A DNA stretch of 12,535 nt. It comes from Ekhidna sp. Lineage in GTDB: Bacteria > Bacteroidota > Bacteroidia > Cytophagales > Cyclobacteriaceae. The notes beneath the pieces were generated by a model. That model was not told where the DNA came from and did no database searches. It saw only the letters and a list, made by a program, of their open reading frames with translations. Below, in pieces: positions 1 through 7,135 of the stretch. The position numbers and the translations under genes are program-made. The stretch is from positions 1 through 12,535 of the forward strand of contig JAPPDO010000105.1 in NCBI GenBank assembly GCA_028821635.1, written 5' to 3'. The first letter of the stretch is position 1. Every line of letters begins with the position of its first letter.

Positions 1-34
1 ATTAAAAAATGAAATAAAAACCTATATATTTTAT

Positions 35-50
35 CCCCCCCCCCCCCCCC
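35..50. repeat. 16-base poly-C homopolymer
   Basis: An uninterrupted run of 16 C lies in otherwise AT-rich DNA, just upstream of the decayed surface-protein gene. Tracts of this length are prone to slipped-strand changes and to sequencing error. It could be a phase-variation tract acting on the promoter or 5' end of the adhesin gene, but that gene is already broken, so any present role is doubtful. Confidence 0.9.
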
Positions 51-61
51 TAAATAGTATT

Positions 62-562
62 TTAAAGGATTTTGCCTTCTTTCTCTTACTGATGACCGGC
101 CTCACATTCAAAGCTACGGCGTAGTCGGCGACGGTTTCCGTATCGACTAATGGACTTCAAGACTCAGAAACTCCTGATGCTTTTAGCGACACTTTCGCTG
201 TAAGCGTGACACCAAGGCGGAGTGGAATGTCAATTAGGGCCTACTTCACTAGTTCTTTACCGATTCCCAGTTTCGGAATCGCTAGAGGATTAACAAATTT
301 GATGCTTGATGGAAACGGATGTATAAATCTTATGGGGGTTCTCCCCGGCAGGGGTACCTCTACAACCCAATTTAGTTTTGATATGTATAGAATCAATGAC
401 TCTCTTAACGAACCCGACGAGGTCGTGACGCTGACGGTTAATGAGGACCCCGATAACCGGCTCCCGTCAGGTATCACTATCAGCCCTACAGCCAATACTC
501 CTCCATCACCACCCGAGACGATGACCCCACGATGGTGAGCCTCGCCCCACAGACAGCGGTAT
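62..562 (+). pseudogene. decayed 5' part of a T9SS-secreted Calx-beta/cadherin adhesin
   Basis: This is the degraded N-terminal half of the surface protein whose C-terminal half continues from 564. Codons from 62 read as a signal-peptide-like segment (KDFAFFLLLMTGLTFKATA) with no upstream ATG, then a TAG at 122-124. The same frame continues from about 125 to 500, with motifs such as SDTFAVSVTP and NEPDEVVTLTV that resemble Calx-beta-type beta-sandwich repeats. Around 501-505 the sensible reading moves to another frame (ITTRDDDPTMVSLAP, 505-549), and near 549 it moves again (TDSGIVDEGGTVEF), running into the downstream open frame. Repeated frame changes with protein-like sequence on both sides indicate a once-intact gene. 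Sequencing errors are an alternative, but the number of lesions makes real decay more likely. Calx-beta is judged by pattern, not by alignment. Confidence 0.6.
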
Positions 563-563
563 A

Positions 564-1526
564 GTGGACGAGGGCGGCACGGTGGAGTTTACCATTACAC
601 TAGGCCGTGCACTCGTAGCAGGAGAGATCATTGATGTACCCCTAATTATCTACAGCACCAACATCACCACCGCAGATTGGAGCCTCACTGCAAAGACGAT
701 GCCACCGCCAACACCGGCATCACTCTTGTTGGTGAAACTACTGTCGCACCAATCGTGCGCTTTTCTTGAGCCGATGCAAAAACCGCCACCCTCACACTCA
801 CCACCACACCGGACAATACCCCCGAAGCCGGAGACTCCGCAATGCTCACCCTCGCATCGACCAAACGATGCCACCGCCAACGGCTTTGACCTCAACACAC
901 GCATGACCAACGTCGGCGGTGCGGCTGACCCCGCTACCGACGTCGCTAACAATACGTTTAATGCCACCATCAACGATAATGCTGCTCCGGTCATTGGCTC
1001 AGATGCCGCAGTGAGCGTGGCAGAAGGAACCACCGCCGTGCTAACCGTCATGGCTACCGATCCGACGCAGGCAGGTACAACGCTCACCTACCCCGTCACC
1101 GCAGGAACTGATAGCGAACGGTTTAGCATTGACCAAAGTTCTAGGACTTTGACTTTCAAAACAGCTCCTGATTTTGAAGCACTCGGCAGTACCAATAATA
1201 GCAATGTCTACGAAGTAGAAATAACCGCTAGCGACGGCACCAACAGTGCCATGCAAACGATTACCGTCACTGTCACGGATGATCCGGCTGATGATATTCT
1301 TAGCTTTTCAGAGGCAGATGATGCAACAGTCATCTTCCCCAATCCATCGGGCCGCTATCTGGAGGTGCAGTTTCCGGTCGGAGGCACATTCCAAATACTA
1401 AGCCTCAGCGGGAAACCGCTTTTGGAAAGTCCTATGAATACAAAGGTGGACATCACCTACCTGCAAAGTGGCCTGTATTTGGTTCAGTTAACGGACGGGC
1501 GTTTGTTGAGGTTTGTGAGGGAGTAG
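564..1526 (+). CDS. cadherin-repeat protein with T9SS C-terminal sorting domain (3' part of a broken gene)
   Basis: This is the longest open stretch of the decayed adhesin. The nominal GTG start is only where the frame opens; coding-like sequence continues upstream in other frames. From 564 to about 692 it reads as a Calx-beta-like strand set (GGTVEFTITLGRALVAGEIIDVPL). From about 695 to 862 this frame gives implausible Pro/Ser/His-rich sequence. The +2-shifted frame there gives DDATANTGITLVGETT and LTLTTTPDNTPEAG, with a TGA at 767-769. From about 863 the frame is clean: a cadherin-like repeat at roughly 978-1284 (APVIGSDAAVSVAEG, VYEVEITASDGTNS), then a type A T9SS sorting domain from about 1294 (FPNPSGRYLEV, SGLYLVQL, ending FVRE). 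The domain would direct export across the outer membrane and surface anchoring. Whether any product is made is uncertain. Confidence 0.6.
   Translation: MDEGGTVEFTITLGRALVAGEIIDVPLIIYSTNITTADWSLTAKTMPPPTPASLLLVKLLSHQSCAFLEPMQKPPPSHSPPHRTIPPKPETPQCSPSHRPNDATANGFDLNTRMTNVGGAADPATDVANNTFNATINDNAAPVIGSDAAVSVAEGTTAVLTVMATDPTQAGTTLTYPVTAGTDSERFSIDQSSRTLTFKTAPDFEALGSTNNSNVYEVEITASDGTNSAMQTITVTVTDDPADDILSFSEADDATVIFPNPSGRYLEVQFPVGGTFQILSLSGKPLLESPMNTKVDITYLQSGLYLVQLTDGRLLRFVRE
1445..1526 (+). repeat. T9SS sorting-domain end, inverted copy at 12454-12535
   Basis: The last 82 bases of the adhesin gene match the reverse complement of 12454-12535 at 72 of 82 positions by hand alignment, with no gaps. 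The encoded ends share 21 of 26 residues. The two copies face each other across about 10.9 kb. The second copy runs off the window, so the full repeat length is unknown. Confidence 0.85.
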
Positions 1527-1628
1527 GAAGGGAGGAAGTTGATCTTTCGTTAAAGCTAACTTTGAGACCAAGCAGTGAAATAAAACGAATACAGGAAAGC
1601 ATGATTAGTAATCCCTCTTAACCGGGTT

Positions 1629-2372
1629 TTAATCTTCATATTCACTTAAAAATTCAGGCAGCAATGCCATCATGTCTTCATAAATAATGTAGCGGGGCAT
1701 TTCAGCGATGTATTCTACACTGAAATTACAATACTCAATGAAGCTGGTCAGTGTATCGCCTGTGAGTTTTGTAGTTTGCGAAACCCACGATCTGGTAAAT
1801 TTGAGGTTTGCTTTGTCATGAAGTGGCTTTTTACTAAGAATTTTCTTAAACTTCTTCTTTTCTTTGGCTTTTTTGCTAAACGCATTGTAGAGCCTGGAAA
1901 AGGGACCTTTAATAGTCAAACCCCCATTCAGGCTTAAAATCCCGTCTGGACTCTCTGTTTCGGTAATAATAACTCCGGGAACAACGTAAGAAGAATCCGC
2001 TACCTGTACGTTCATCACCTGCTCTTTAAACCGAGTATATGTCGGGAGCTTACCGACTACTACCTCATCAAGGTAAATGGTACTTGTGGGCAGAAGAAAT
2101 ACCTTCCCCTGATCCCAACCCTTCTCAACGATCCATGCCAAAGTTTGATAGCCTACATTTGATATGACTAATGTATCACCAACGGGGGCTGGGATTTTAA
2201 ATTCTCCATCCGAATTCGTGTAAGTGACGAGTCCTTTATTACGATTTAGAACGTGAGCAGCTATCATCGGGTCGAGGCTGGCACTGTCCTTCACTACGCC
2301 ACGGACGCTTTCGTCTTGAGAAAACAGCGTGATACTGCCGATTAAAGATAATATAAAAAGTAATTCCTTCAA
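1629..2372 (-). CDS. secreted carboxypeptidase-regulatory-like domain protein
   Basis: This 247-residue protein has an N-terminal signal peptide (MKELLFILSLIGSITLFSQ) and, at about residues 22-105, a carboxypeptidase D regulatory-like beta-sandwich (VRGVVKDSASLDPMIAAHV, then TNSDGEFKIPAPVGDTLVIS and VGYQ). The same fold opens many Bacteroidota outer-membrane proteins, but no TonB-dependent barrel follows. Residues about 164-187 are very lysine-rich (FSKKAKEKKKFKKILSKK) and the C-terminus is acidic (EFLSEYED). The start is TTG at 2372: a TGA codon lies two codons upstream in frame and no ATG is available before the signal peptide. It probably sits in the periplasm or at the outer membrane; its function is unknown. 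It converges on the decayed adhesin and diverges from the SRPBCC gene. The fold call is good; the role is not known. Confidence 0.85.
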   Translation of the reverse strand: MKELLFILSLIGSITLFSQDESVRGVVKDSASLDPMIAAHVLNRNKGLVTYTNSDGEFKIPAPVGDTLVISNVGYQTLAWIVEKGWDQGKVFLLPTSTIYLDEVVVGKLPTYTRFKEQVMNVQVADSSYVVPGVIITETESPDGILSLNGGLTIKGPFSRLYNAFSKKAKEKKKFKKILSKKPLHDKANLKFTRSWVSQTTKLTGDTLTSFIEYCNFSVEYIAEMPRYIIYEDMMALLPEFLSEYED

Positions 2373-2391
2373 TATTCAACTATCTAAGTGG

Positions 2392-2399
2392 TAAACATA
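2392..2399 (-). promoter_or_regulatory. candidate Bacteroidota -7 box for the 2372 gene
   Basis: The minus strand reads TATGTTTA, seven of eight bases of TAnnTTTG, about 20 bases before the TTG start. No well-spaced -33 TTTG is evident, so this is tentative. Confidence 0.35.
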
Positions 2400-2451
2400 C
2401 TTAACTTGTACCAATATTTTAACCTTTTTTATAAATCAGGGTTAGTAAGCC

Positions 2452-2931
2452 ATGGTGGAAATTAAAAAGCATTCCGGTATTTATACATTAAGTGCGAGGC
2501 AAAGGCTGCCGATTGGGCTGTCTGAGGCATGGGATTATTTTTCTACTCCGGTAAATCTTACCGAAATCACTCCTACTCACATGGGGTTCAAGATCACCTC
2601 AGACTTGTCGGATAAAATGTATTCAGGTCAGATTATCTCCTACAGAGTGGCTCCACTTCCCGGAATAAAAATAAACTGGGTAACAGAAATTACCCATGTT
2701 GAAGAGGGCAGATTCTTTGTAGATGAGCAGCGTTTTGGCCCTTACAGCATGTGGCATCATGAGCATCATTTCGAGGAAGTGAACGAAGGGGTCAGCATGA
2801 CCGATAAAGTCTCCTATAAAATTCCTTTTGGATTTTTGGGGCATATAGCTCAGTCACTTTTTGTAAGAAAGCAACTTATTACAATTTTTGAATACCGAAT
2901 AAAAGTATTGGAGGAGAAATTTGGTAAGTAA
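2452..2931 (+). CDS. SRPBCC-fold ligand-binding protein (COG4276-like)
   Basis: This 159-residue protein has the START/Bet v1-like SRPBCC layout: an N-terminal strand and helix (LSARQRLPIGLSEAWDYFS, ending TPVNLTEITP), a run of strands through residues 45-120, and a long C-terminal helix (about 136-157, RKQLITIFEYRIKVLEEKF). Conserved-looking features are PTHMGFKI at 41-48, FVDEQRFGPY at 89-98 and the histidine cluster WHHEHHF at 101-107. These match the Bacteroidota proteins often labelled cell division inhibitor or SRPBCC family. Such proteins bind hydrophobic ligands in a deep pocket; the ligand here is unknown. No signal peptide is seen, so it is probably cytoplasmic. ATG is the chosen start; the ribosome binding site is weak. 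The glycosyltransferase gene begins 51 bases downstream on the same strand, so the two may be co-transcribed. Confidence 0.85.
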   Translation: MVEIKKHSGIYTLSARQRLPIGLSEAWDYFSTPVNLTEITPTHMGFKITSDLSDKMYSGQIISYRVAPLPGIKINWVTEITHVEEGRFFVDEQRFGPYSMWHHEHHFEEVNEGVSMTDKVSYKIPFGFLGHIAQSLFVRKQLITIFEYRIKVLEEKFGK

Positions 2932-2982
2932 CCCCCGGCTTGAAAAACGTTCTGTCAGGCACTGCGAGAGAAAACGATAAAA

Positions 2983-3993
2983 ATGGATAAGCCACTTGTT
3001 TCTATCATTATGGCGGCCAAAGATGCTGAGTTTTATCTGGCGGCCTGTATAGAATCCATCCTTGCGCAGACCTATAAATATTGGGAGCTTATTGTAATCA
3101 ACGACCACTCATCCGATAGCACAGCAGACATCCTTGAATCTTATGATCGGGAAGACAAGAGGATACGGGTGCTTCACAGCGAAAGGCATAAACTCATACC
3201 TGCATTAAAAGAGGCTTATGCGCATGCAAAAGGTGAATTAATTAACCGGATGGACTCCGACGACTGGATGCCTGCGGATAAGCTGGAAGTGTTGGTAAAG
3301 AAATGGCTTAAATATGGGAAAGGACATATTATTGCCGGAGGTACTAAACACTTTACAGAGACAGGAGAAGTAGGGGCGGGCTTCAGAAGATACGAAGCGT
3401 GGATTAACGAACTAGCCAGAACCAACACGCACTACGAGCAAATCTATCAGGAATGCGTCATCCCTTCACATTGCTGGATTATCCATAAAGAAGATTTTGA
3501 TGCCGTAGATGCGTTTAATCCGGAAATCTATCCGGAGGATTATGACCTATGCTTTCGCTTTTATAAAAAAGAATTAAAAGTGATCGGAATAGATAAGATT
3601 CTTCACTATTGGAGAGATCACCCAAGCCGAATTTCCAGAACCTGGGATGAGTACAAAGACAATCGATATTTCAATTTGAAAAACAGGTACTTCTATCATA
3701 TTGACCGTGACCGGAATCGCCCTTTAGTGCTCTGGGGTGCTGGAAAGAATGGCAAAGACCTAGCAAAACTTTTGATAGAAGAGGAGAATAGACTTCACTG
3801 GGTGTGTGATAATAACAGGAAGATAGGACAAGATGTGTACGGGATTATTATAAAGCACCAGGATGAGATTCCCAATATTGAGAATCCCCAAATTCTGGTC
3901 ACTGTAAGCTCACCCTACGAAAGAGTCGATATCAGACGGCAGTTAGATTTATGGGACAAAAAACCGGTTAAGGATTTCTGGTTTTTCTTATGA
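2983..3993 (+). CDS. family 2 glycosyltransferase with C-terminal Rossmann-like domain
   Basis: This 336-residue protein has two parts. Residues 1 to about 235 form a GT-A family 2 glycosyltransferase: LVSIIMAAKDAEFYLAACIE at the nucleotide-binding start, SILAQTYKYWELIVIND, the metal-binding DSDD at 91-94, a candidate acidic catalytic region YPEDYDL at 183-189, and HYWRDHPSRIS near 208-218. Residues about 247-336 start with VLWGAGKNGKDLAKLL, a glycine-rich Rossmann-type loop, followed by a strand/helix pattern (HWVCDNNRKIGQDVYG, PQILVTVSSPYERVDI). That region may bind a nucleotide or serve as an accessory domain. The enzyme probably transfers a sugar to a surface polysaccharide, lipid or protein acceptor in the cytoplasm; donor and acceptor cannot be read from the sequence. 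No membrane segments are seen. No other glycan-synthesis genes are adjacent, so it is not in an obvious polysaccharide cluster. Confidence 0.9.
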   Translation: MDKPLVSIIMAAKDAEFYLAACIESILAQTYKYWELIVINDHSSDSTADILESYDREDKRIRVLHSERHKLIPALKEAYAHAKGELINRMDSDDWMPADKLEVLVKKWLKYGKGHIIAGGTKHFTETGEVGAGFRRYEAWINELARTNTHYEQIYQECVIPSHCWIIHKEDFDAVDAFNPEIYPEDYDLCFRFYKKELKVIGIDKILHYWRDHPSRISRTWDEYKDNRYFNLKNRYFYHIDRDRNRPLVLWGAGKNGKDLAKLLIEEENRLHWVCDNNRKIGQDVYGIIIKHQDEIPNIENPQILVTVSSPYERVDIRRQLDLWDKKPVKDFWFFL

Positions 3994-4057
3994 CGGCCTT
4001 CTGCCATGCGATGAGAACTAGCTACTAAAAGTAATGACTGCATAGTGTGTCAATTCA

Positions 4058-4084
4058 AATATTTTATGGAATCATCAAAATATT
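4058..4084. other. AT-rich inverted repeat downstream of the glycosyltransferase
   Basis: AATATTTT at 4058-4065 pairs with AAAATATT at 4077-4084, with an 11-base loop. It lies 64 bases after the glycosyltransferase stop. It lacks a GC-rich stem and a following T run, so it is a poor terminator; it could be an operator or chance in AT-rich DNA. The rest of 3994-4190 shows no gene. Confidence 0.3.
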
Positions 4085-4190
4085 CTGTGCTGTTAATAAT
4101 TTCTGTAAAGTTTTCTCAACGGTCTATCAAAAGAAACTGCTGAATGCTAAAATGCACCTTTACATCGTATTCTGCTAATCTACCACCACC

Positions 4191-4223
4191 TCCTTCCCCC
4201 CGAAAACTTCTTTTTTGGAAGGG
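4191..4223. other. stem-loop just upstream of radA
   Basis: TCCTTCC (4191-4197) can pair with GGAAGGG (4217-4223): six Watson-Crick pairs and one G-U, with a 19-base loop that contains a C run and a T run. It lies 15 bases before the radA ATG. It has no T tract after it, so it does not look like a terminator for plus-strand transcription. A regulatory role is speculative. Confidence 0.3.
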
Positions 4224-4227
4224 TGTC

Positions 4228-4235
4228 TATCTTCG
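4228..4235 (+). promoter_or_regulatory. candidate -7 box for radA
   Basis: TATCTTCG matches TAnnTTTG at seven of eight positions and ends four bases before the ATG at 4239. If used, transcription would begin at or next to the start codon, giving an almost leaderless mRNA. No -33 element at the usual distance is evident. Confidence 0.3.
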
Positions 4236-4238
4236 CAA

Positions 4239-5594
4239 ATGATGACAAAAGCTAAAACTGTCTACTTCTGTCAGAATTGTGGGGCTGAATCAGCTAAATG
4301 GGTGGGTAGGTGTCCCTCCTGTGGAGAGTGGAACACCTATTTGGAGGAGTCTGCCTCAAAAACCTCTTCTAACATGAACTTTCCCGGTGAGAAGAGTAAG
4401 CCGATAAATATCAAAGAGGCAGTTACGGAAAGTGGATATGTACGGACTAGGAGCGGGATCGCAGAGTTGGATCGGGTATTAGGGGGTGGAATTATAGCAG
4501 GCTCATTAGTGCTTATTGGGGGTGAACCGGGTATTGGGAAGTCTACTATCATGCTTCAAATGGCCGTCAGGCATTCCGGAAAAGTGCTGTATGTATCCGG
4601 TGAGGAGAGTAATGAGCAGATTAAAATGAGGTCTGACCGCATTGGTGCAACTTCCGAATCTTGTTTTCTTTATGCCGAAACCAACCTGTCTGAAGTATTA
4701 AGAGAAGCTGAAAAGCTAGGGCCTGAAATTTTGGTTATAGATTCAATGCAGACGCTGCACTCAGACCGCATAGAGGCTGCAATCGGGTCTATTTCACAAG
4801 TGAAAGAATGTGGTGGACAGCTTCTCAAGTTTGCCAAGCAAAAAAATATTTCTGTTTTTTTAATCGGCCACGTAAACAAAGAGGGAGTCATAGCCGGTCC
4901 TAAAGTACTTGAGCATATGGTGGATACTGTTCTTCAATTTGAGGGAGACAGGCACCATGCTTATCGAATGCTCAGAACAATAAAAAATCGGTTTGGCCCC
5001 ACTTCTGAACTTGGAATTTTTGAGATGCGTCCGGAAGGGCTTAGAGAAGTAAGGAATCCATCTGAGATACTCATCTCTCTTCGAGAACATACGCTGAGTG
5101 GAGTAGCACTTGGTGCTGCTTTAGAGGGAAATAGACCTCTTATTTTGGAAACTCAAGCTCTAGTAAGTCCAACCACTTATGGTAATCCTCAAAGAAGCAG
5201 CACGGGGTATGACCATAAGCGATTGATGATGCTATTGGCTGTAGTCGAAAAAAGAATTGGTGTTCGCCTGAGCAGCCAGGATGTCTTTTTAAATATTGCA
5301 GGGGGTTTGAAAGTGCAGGATCCTGCCTTAGACTTGGCAATATGTATTGCACTCTTCTCCAGTTTTGAAGATGTCCCTGTAAAAGAGGGGGTCTGCTTTG
5401 CCGCCGAGGTAGGTCTTGGAGGGGAAATACGACCCGTTTCGGGAATCGAAAGTCGGATTAATGAGGCCGAAAAACTTGGCTTAAAAGAGATGTACGTATC
5501 AAAACATAACATTAAACAAGAGGATTTAGACCGATTCAAGATAGCGATAAGAGCCTTTTCGAAGTTGAGCGACGCATTCAGAGCACTATTTTAG
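4239..5594 (+). CDS. radA: DNA repair protein RadA (Sms)
   Basis: RadA is a RecA-related ATPase that acts with RecA in homologous recombination, promoting branch migration and D-loop extension. The 451-residue length is normal. Numbered from the ATG at 4239, a four-cysteine zinc finger uses C11, C14, C25 and C28 (CQNCG, CPSCGEW). Walker A is GEPGIGKST at 95-103, Walker B is ILVIDSM at 164-170, and the family signature KNRFG is at 249-253. The C-terminal Lon-protease-like domain (about 285-451) contains QDVFLNIAGGLKVQDPALDL. The second ATG at 4242 is equally possible. A TTG at 4215 would add eight residues before the zinc finger that the family does not need, so it was not chosen. The stop TAG overlaps by four bases the TAA of the convergent gene. 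A candidate promoter lies directly upstream. Confidence 0.97.
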   Translation: MMTKAKTVYFCQNCGAESAKWVGRCPSCGEWNTYLEESASKTSSNMNFPGEKSKPINIKEAVTESGYVRTRSGIAELDRVLGGGIIAGSLVLIGGEPGIGKSTIMLQMAVRHSGKVLYVSGEESNEQIKMRSDRIGATSESCFLYAETNLSEVLREAEKLGPEILVIDSMQTLHSDRIEAAIGSISQVKECGGQLLKFAKQKNISVFLIGHVNKEGVIAGPKVLEHMVDTVLQFEGDRHHAYRMLRTIKNRFGPTSELGIFEMRPEGLREVRNPSEILISLREHTLSGVALGAALEGNRPLILETQALVSPTTYGNPQRSSTGYDHKRLMMLLAVVEKRIGVRLSSQDVFLNIAGGLKVQDPALDLAICIALFSSFEDVPVKEGVCFAAEVGLGGEIRPVSGIESRINEAEKLGLKEMYVSKHNIKQEDLDRFKIAIRAFSKLSDAFRALF

Positions 5595-7135
5595 CTTTCA
5601 TCGGTATTTTTCTTGCCCGTTCTCCCGTTTAAACTTTTCTTTTCGATAGCATTATCTCTTTTTGTCCTATTATTTTTAAGTTCTCTCTTGCGTTGCTTTC
5701 TGATAATAGAGTAGATTCCCCGTCTTTTTTTAGTTTTAACTTTCCTCCCTAAAAACGTGTTGGTATCCAATCCTTTCGCATCCGGAATTTTTCTCTTTTC
5801 ATAAGGATTTTCAAAACTGTATTCTTCCGTCCCAATCGCCAGATTAATTCCGAGCCTAAAATCAAAGGCTTTTGCATTGGGGACTGAGAAATTAACAATT
5901 TGGTCAGCCGCCATATATATTTGGAAGGCCCCCCCTTTTAACACAAAAGATGCTCCCAGATTAACGAACTGCTGTGGTAGTTTTGAAGCAGTAATATTTC
6001 CGGTGAAGACGGGTCCAAATTTTTGAGTTATACCAACTCCGTAAAGCATCTTCATACGCCGCTGCACAAGCCTGGCACCTCCGGAAAAGTAAATATCGGT
6101 ATTTCTTCTAAGGTGATAAATCCAACTTGTGTACCCTTTTAATGGCAGCCAGCCTCTGTATGGGTCAAAGTCTTTGGTAGTATCAAACCGATCAACCAAA
6201 GAATCCTGTATGACTGGCCTTATCGTCCCCAGTTCGTCCAGTGGCACTCCATCGTAGTTGAATGAAATGTCATTACTGATCACGTCACTTTCGGCATCTT
6301 CTTTCCAGTTGATAAATCCGACATCAAGTAAGGAGGCGGTCACGGTGTAAGTAGGACTGATATAATAGGTTAGTCCCAAATCAAGTCCAAAGCCTGTGTT
6401 GCTATTCATGAGGAGGTGGGACCCCAAGTTTCCTTGATCTCCCATGTAAATGTTTAGGCCGGCTGTTCTTAATGCAAAATTCTTTACCTCTGTATTTTCA
6501 AGTTGAAAGATTTCATTATCGGACTCCAGCTTAGCTGAAAAATTACCCGGAAGGCTTACATCTGCAAATCCAACTAAAAACTTAGCTCTTGCACCAAAGT
6601 CTATTTTTTCGTTTACCGGTGTTGCATATCCGATTCCAAATTCTCTGAAATGCATGCCTTTGATTCCGGCATTTGATATTTTAACTGACTCATTAATAAA
6701 CTGCTGGTTGCCATTCCAAAAATAATCAACAAGCTGACTTGGGTAGAGTAGATCAACTTCCAGTCTTTCTCTGCCGGAGAAGCTGATTAGGCTTTTATTT
6801 TTTACTTTGAACCCTACATGAAAGAGGTTGATTCCAACGTGTGTTGATACCATATTGTGTCGCTGGAGGTTTTCAAGAATTTTATTAATGTCTATCAGCG
6901 TCGTATTTCCCTCCTTTGTGAATGTCTCGCGATAGCTGGTCTTGGTATTGATATGGGCATGAATACCAGAAATTACCGGTATGCCAATGAGTAAGTATTC
7001 TCTGGGGATTAATGCCGGATTTTGATAGTTATTTTGAAAAGTAGCATTACCTAAATGGTTAAATGATACACTGGTTTGTGCTTTTACTCCGGGTAGCATA
7101 AAGCAGGTTAAAATGATAATTAAAAACGCTCTCAT
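5591..7135 (-). CDS. DUF5723-type outer-membrane beta-barrel protein with a basic C-terminal tail
   Basis: The protein has 514 residues from the ATG at 7135. A signal peptide (MRAFLIIILTCFMLPGVKA, probable cleavage before Q20) is followed by the family-like start FQNNYQNPALIPREYLLIG, in which NPALIP is the clearest mark of DUF5723. The remainder is rich in alternating hydrophobic and polar residues with glycine/aromatic turns (FGIGYATPVNEKIDFGARAK, GFGLDLGLTYYISPTYTV), as expected for transmembrane beta strands. The last 68 residues form an unusual tail with 25 Lys/Arg (KTKKRRGIYS, RKQRKREL). DUF5723 has no established function. Its ATG shares one base with the TGA of the upstream lipoprotein gene (TGATG), so the two are probably translationally coupled and act together. 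A TTG at 7138 one codon earlier is less likely than the ATG. Confidence 0.85.
   Translation of the reverse strand: MRAFLIIILTCFMLPGVKAQTSVSFNHLGNATFQNNYQNPALIPREYLLIGIPVISGIHAHINTKTSYRETFTKEGNTTLIDINKILENLQRHNMVSTHVGINLFHVGFKVKNKSLISFSGRERLEVDLLYPSQLVDYFWNGNQQFINESVKISNAGIKGMHFREFGIGYATPVNEKIDFGARAKFLVGFADVSLPGNFSAKLESDNEIFQLENTEVKNFALRTAGLNIYMGDQGNLGSHLLMNSNTGFGLDLGLTYYISPTYTVTASLLDVGFINWKEDAESDVISNDISFNYDGVPLDELGTIRPVIQDSLVDRFDTTKDFDPYRGWLPLKGYTSWIYHLRRNTDIYFSGGARLVQRRMKMLYGVGITQKFGPVFTGNITASKLPQQFVNLGASFVLKGGAFQIYMAADQIVNFSVPNAKAFDFRLGINLAIGTEEYSFENPYEKRKIPDAKGLDTNTFLGRKVKTKKRRGIYSIIRKQRKRELKNNRTKRDNAIEKKSLNGRTGKKNTDES

Noticed and set aside
650..1087. Long minus-strand open frame across the decayed adhesin
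   Set aside because: It is a shadow of the GC-rich Thr/Ala/Asp-rich repeats; composition is Val/Ser/Ala-biased with no recognisable domain.
1527..1628. Possible terminator between the adhesin and the 1629 gene
   Set aside because: Only a 4-bp pairing (GTTA/TAAC near 1551-1562) was found, without a T run.
4058..4084. Intrinsic terminator for the glycosyltransferase gene
   Set aside because: The inverted repeat is all A/T in the stem and has no T tract after it, so it was listed only as an inverted repeat.
4215..4238. TTG start for RadA eight codons upstream
   Set aside because: It would add residues ahead of the zinc finger not expected in the family, and lies across a stem-loop and a promoter-like box; the ATG pair at 4239/4242 fits better.
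5189..5539. 116-codon minus-strand open frame inside radA
   Set aside because: It is antisense to the conserved RadA C-terminal domain and has no independent support.
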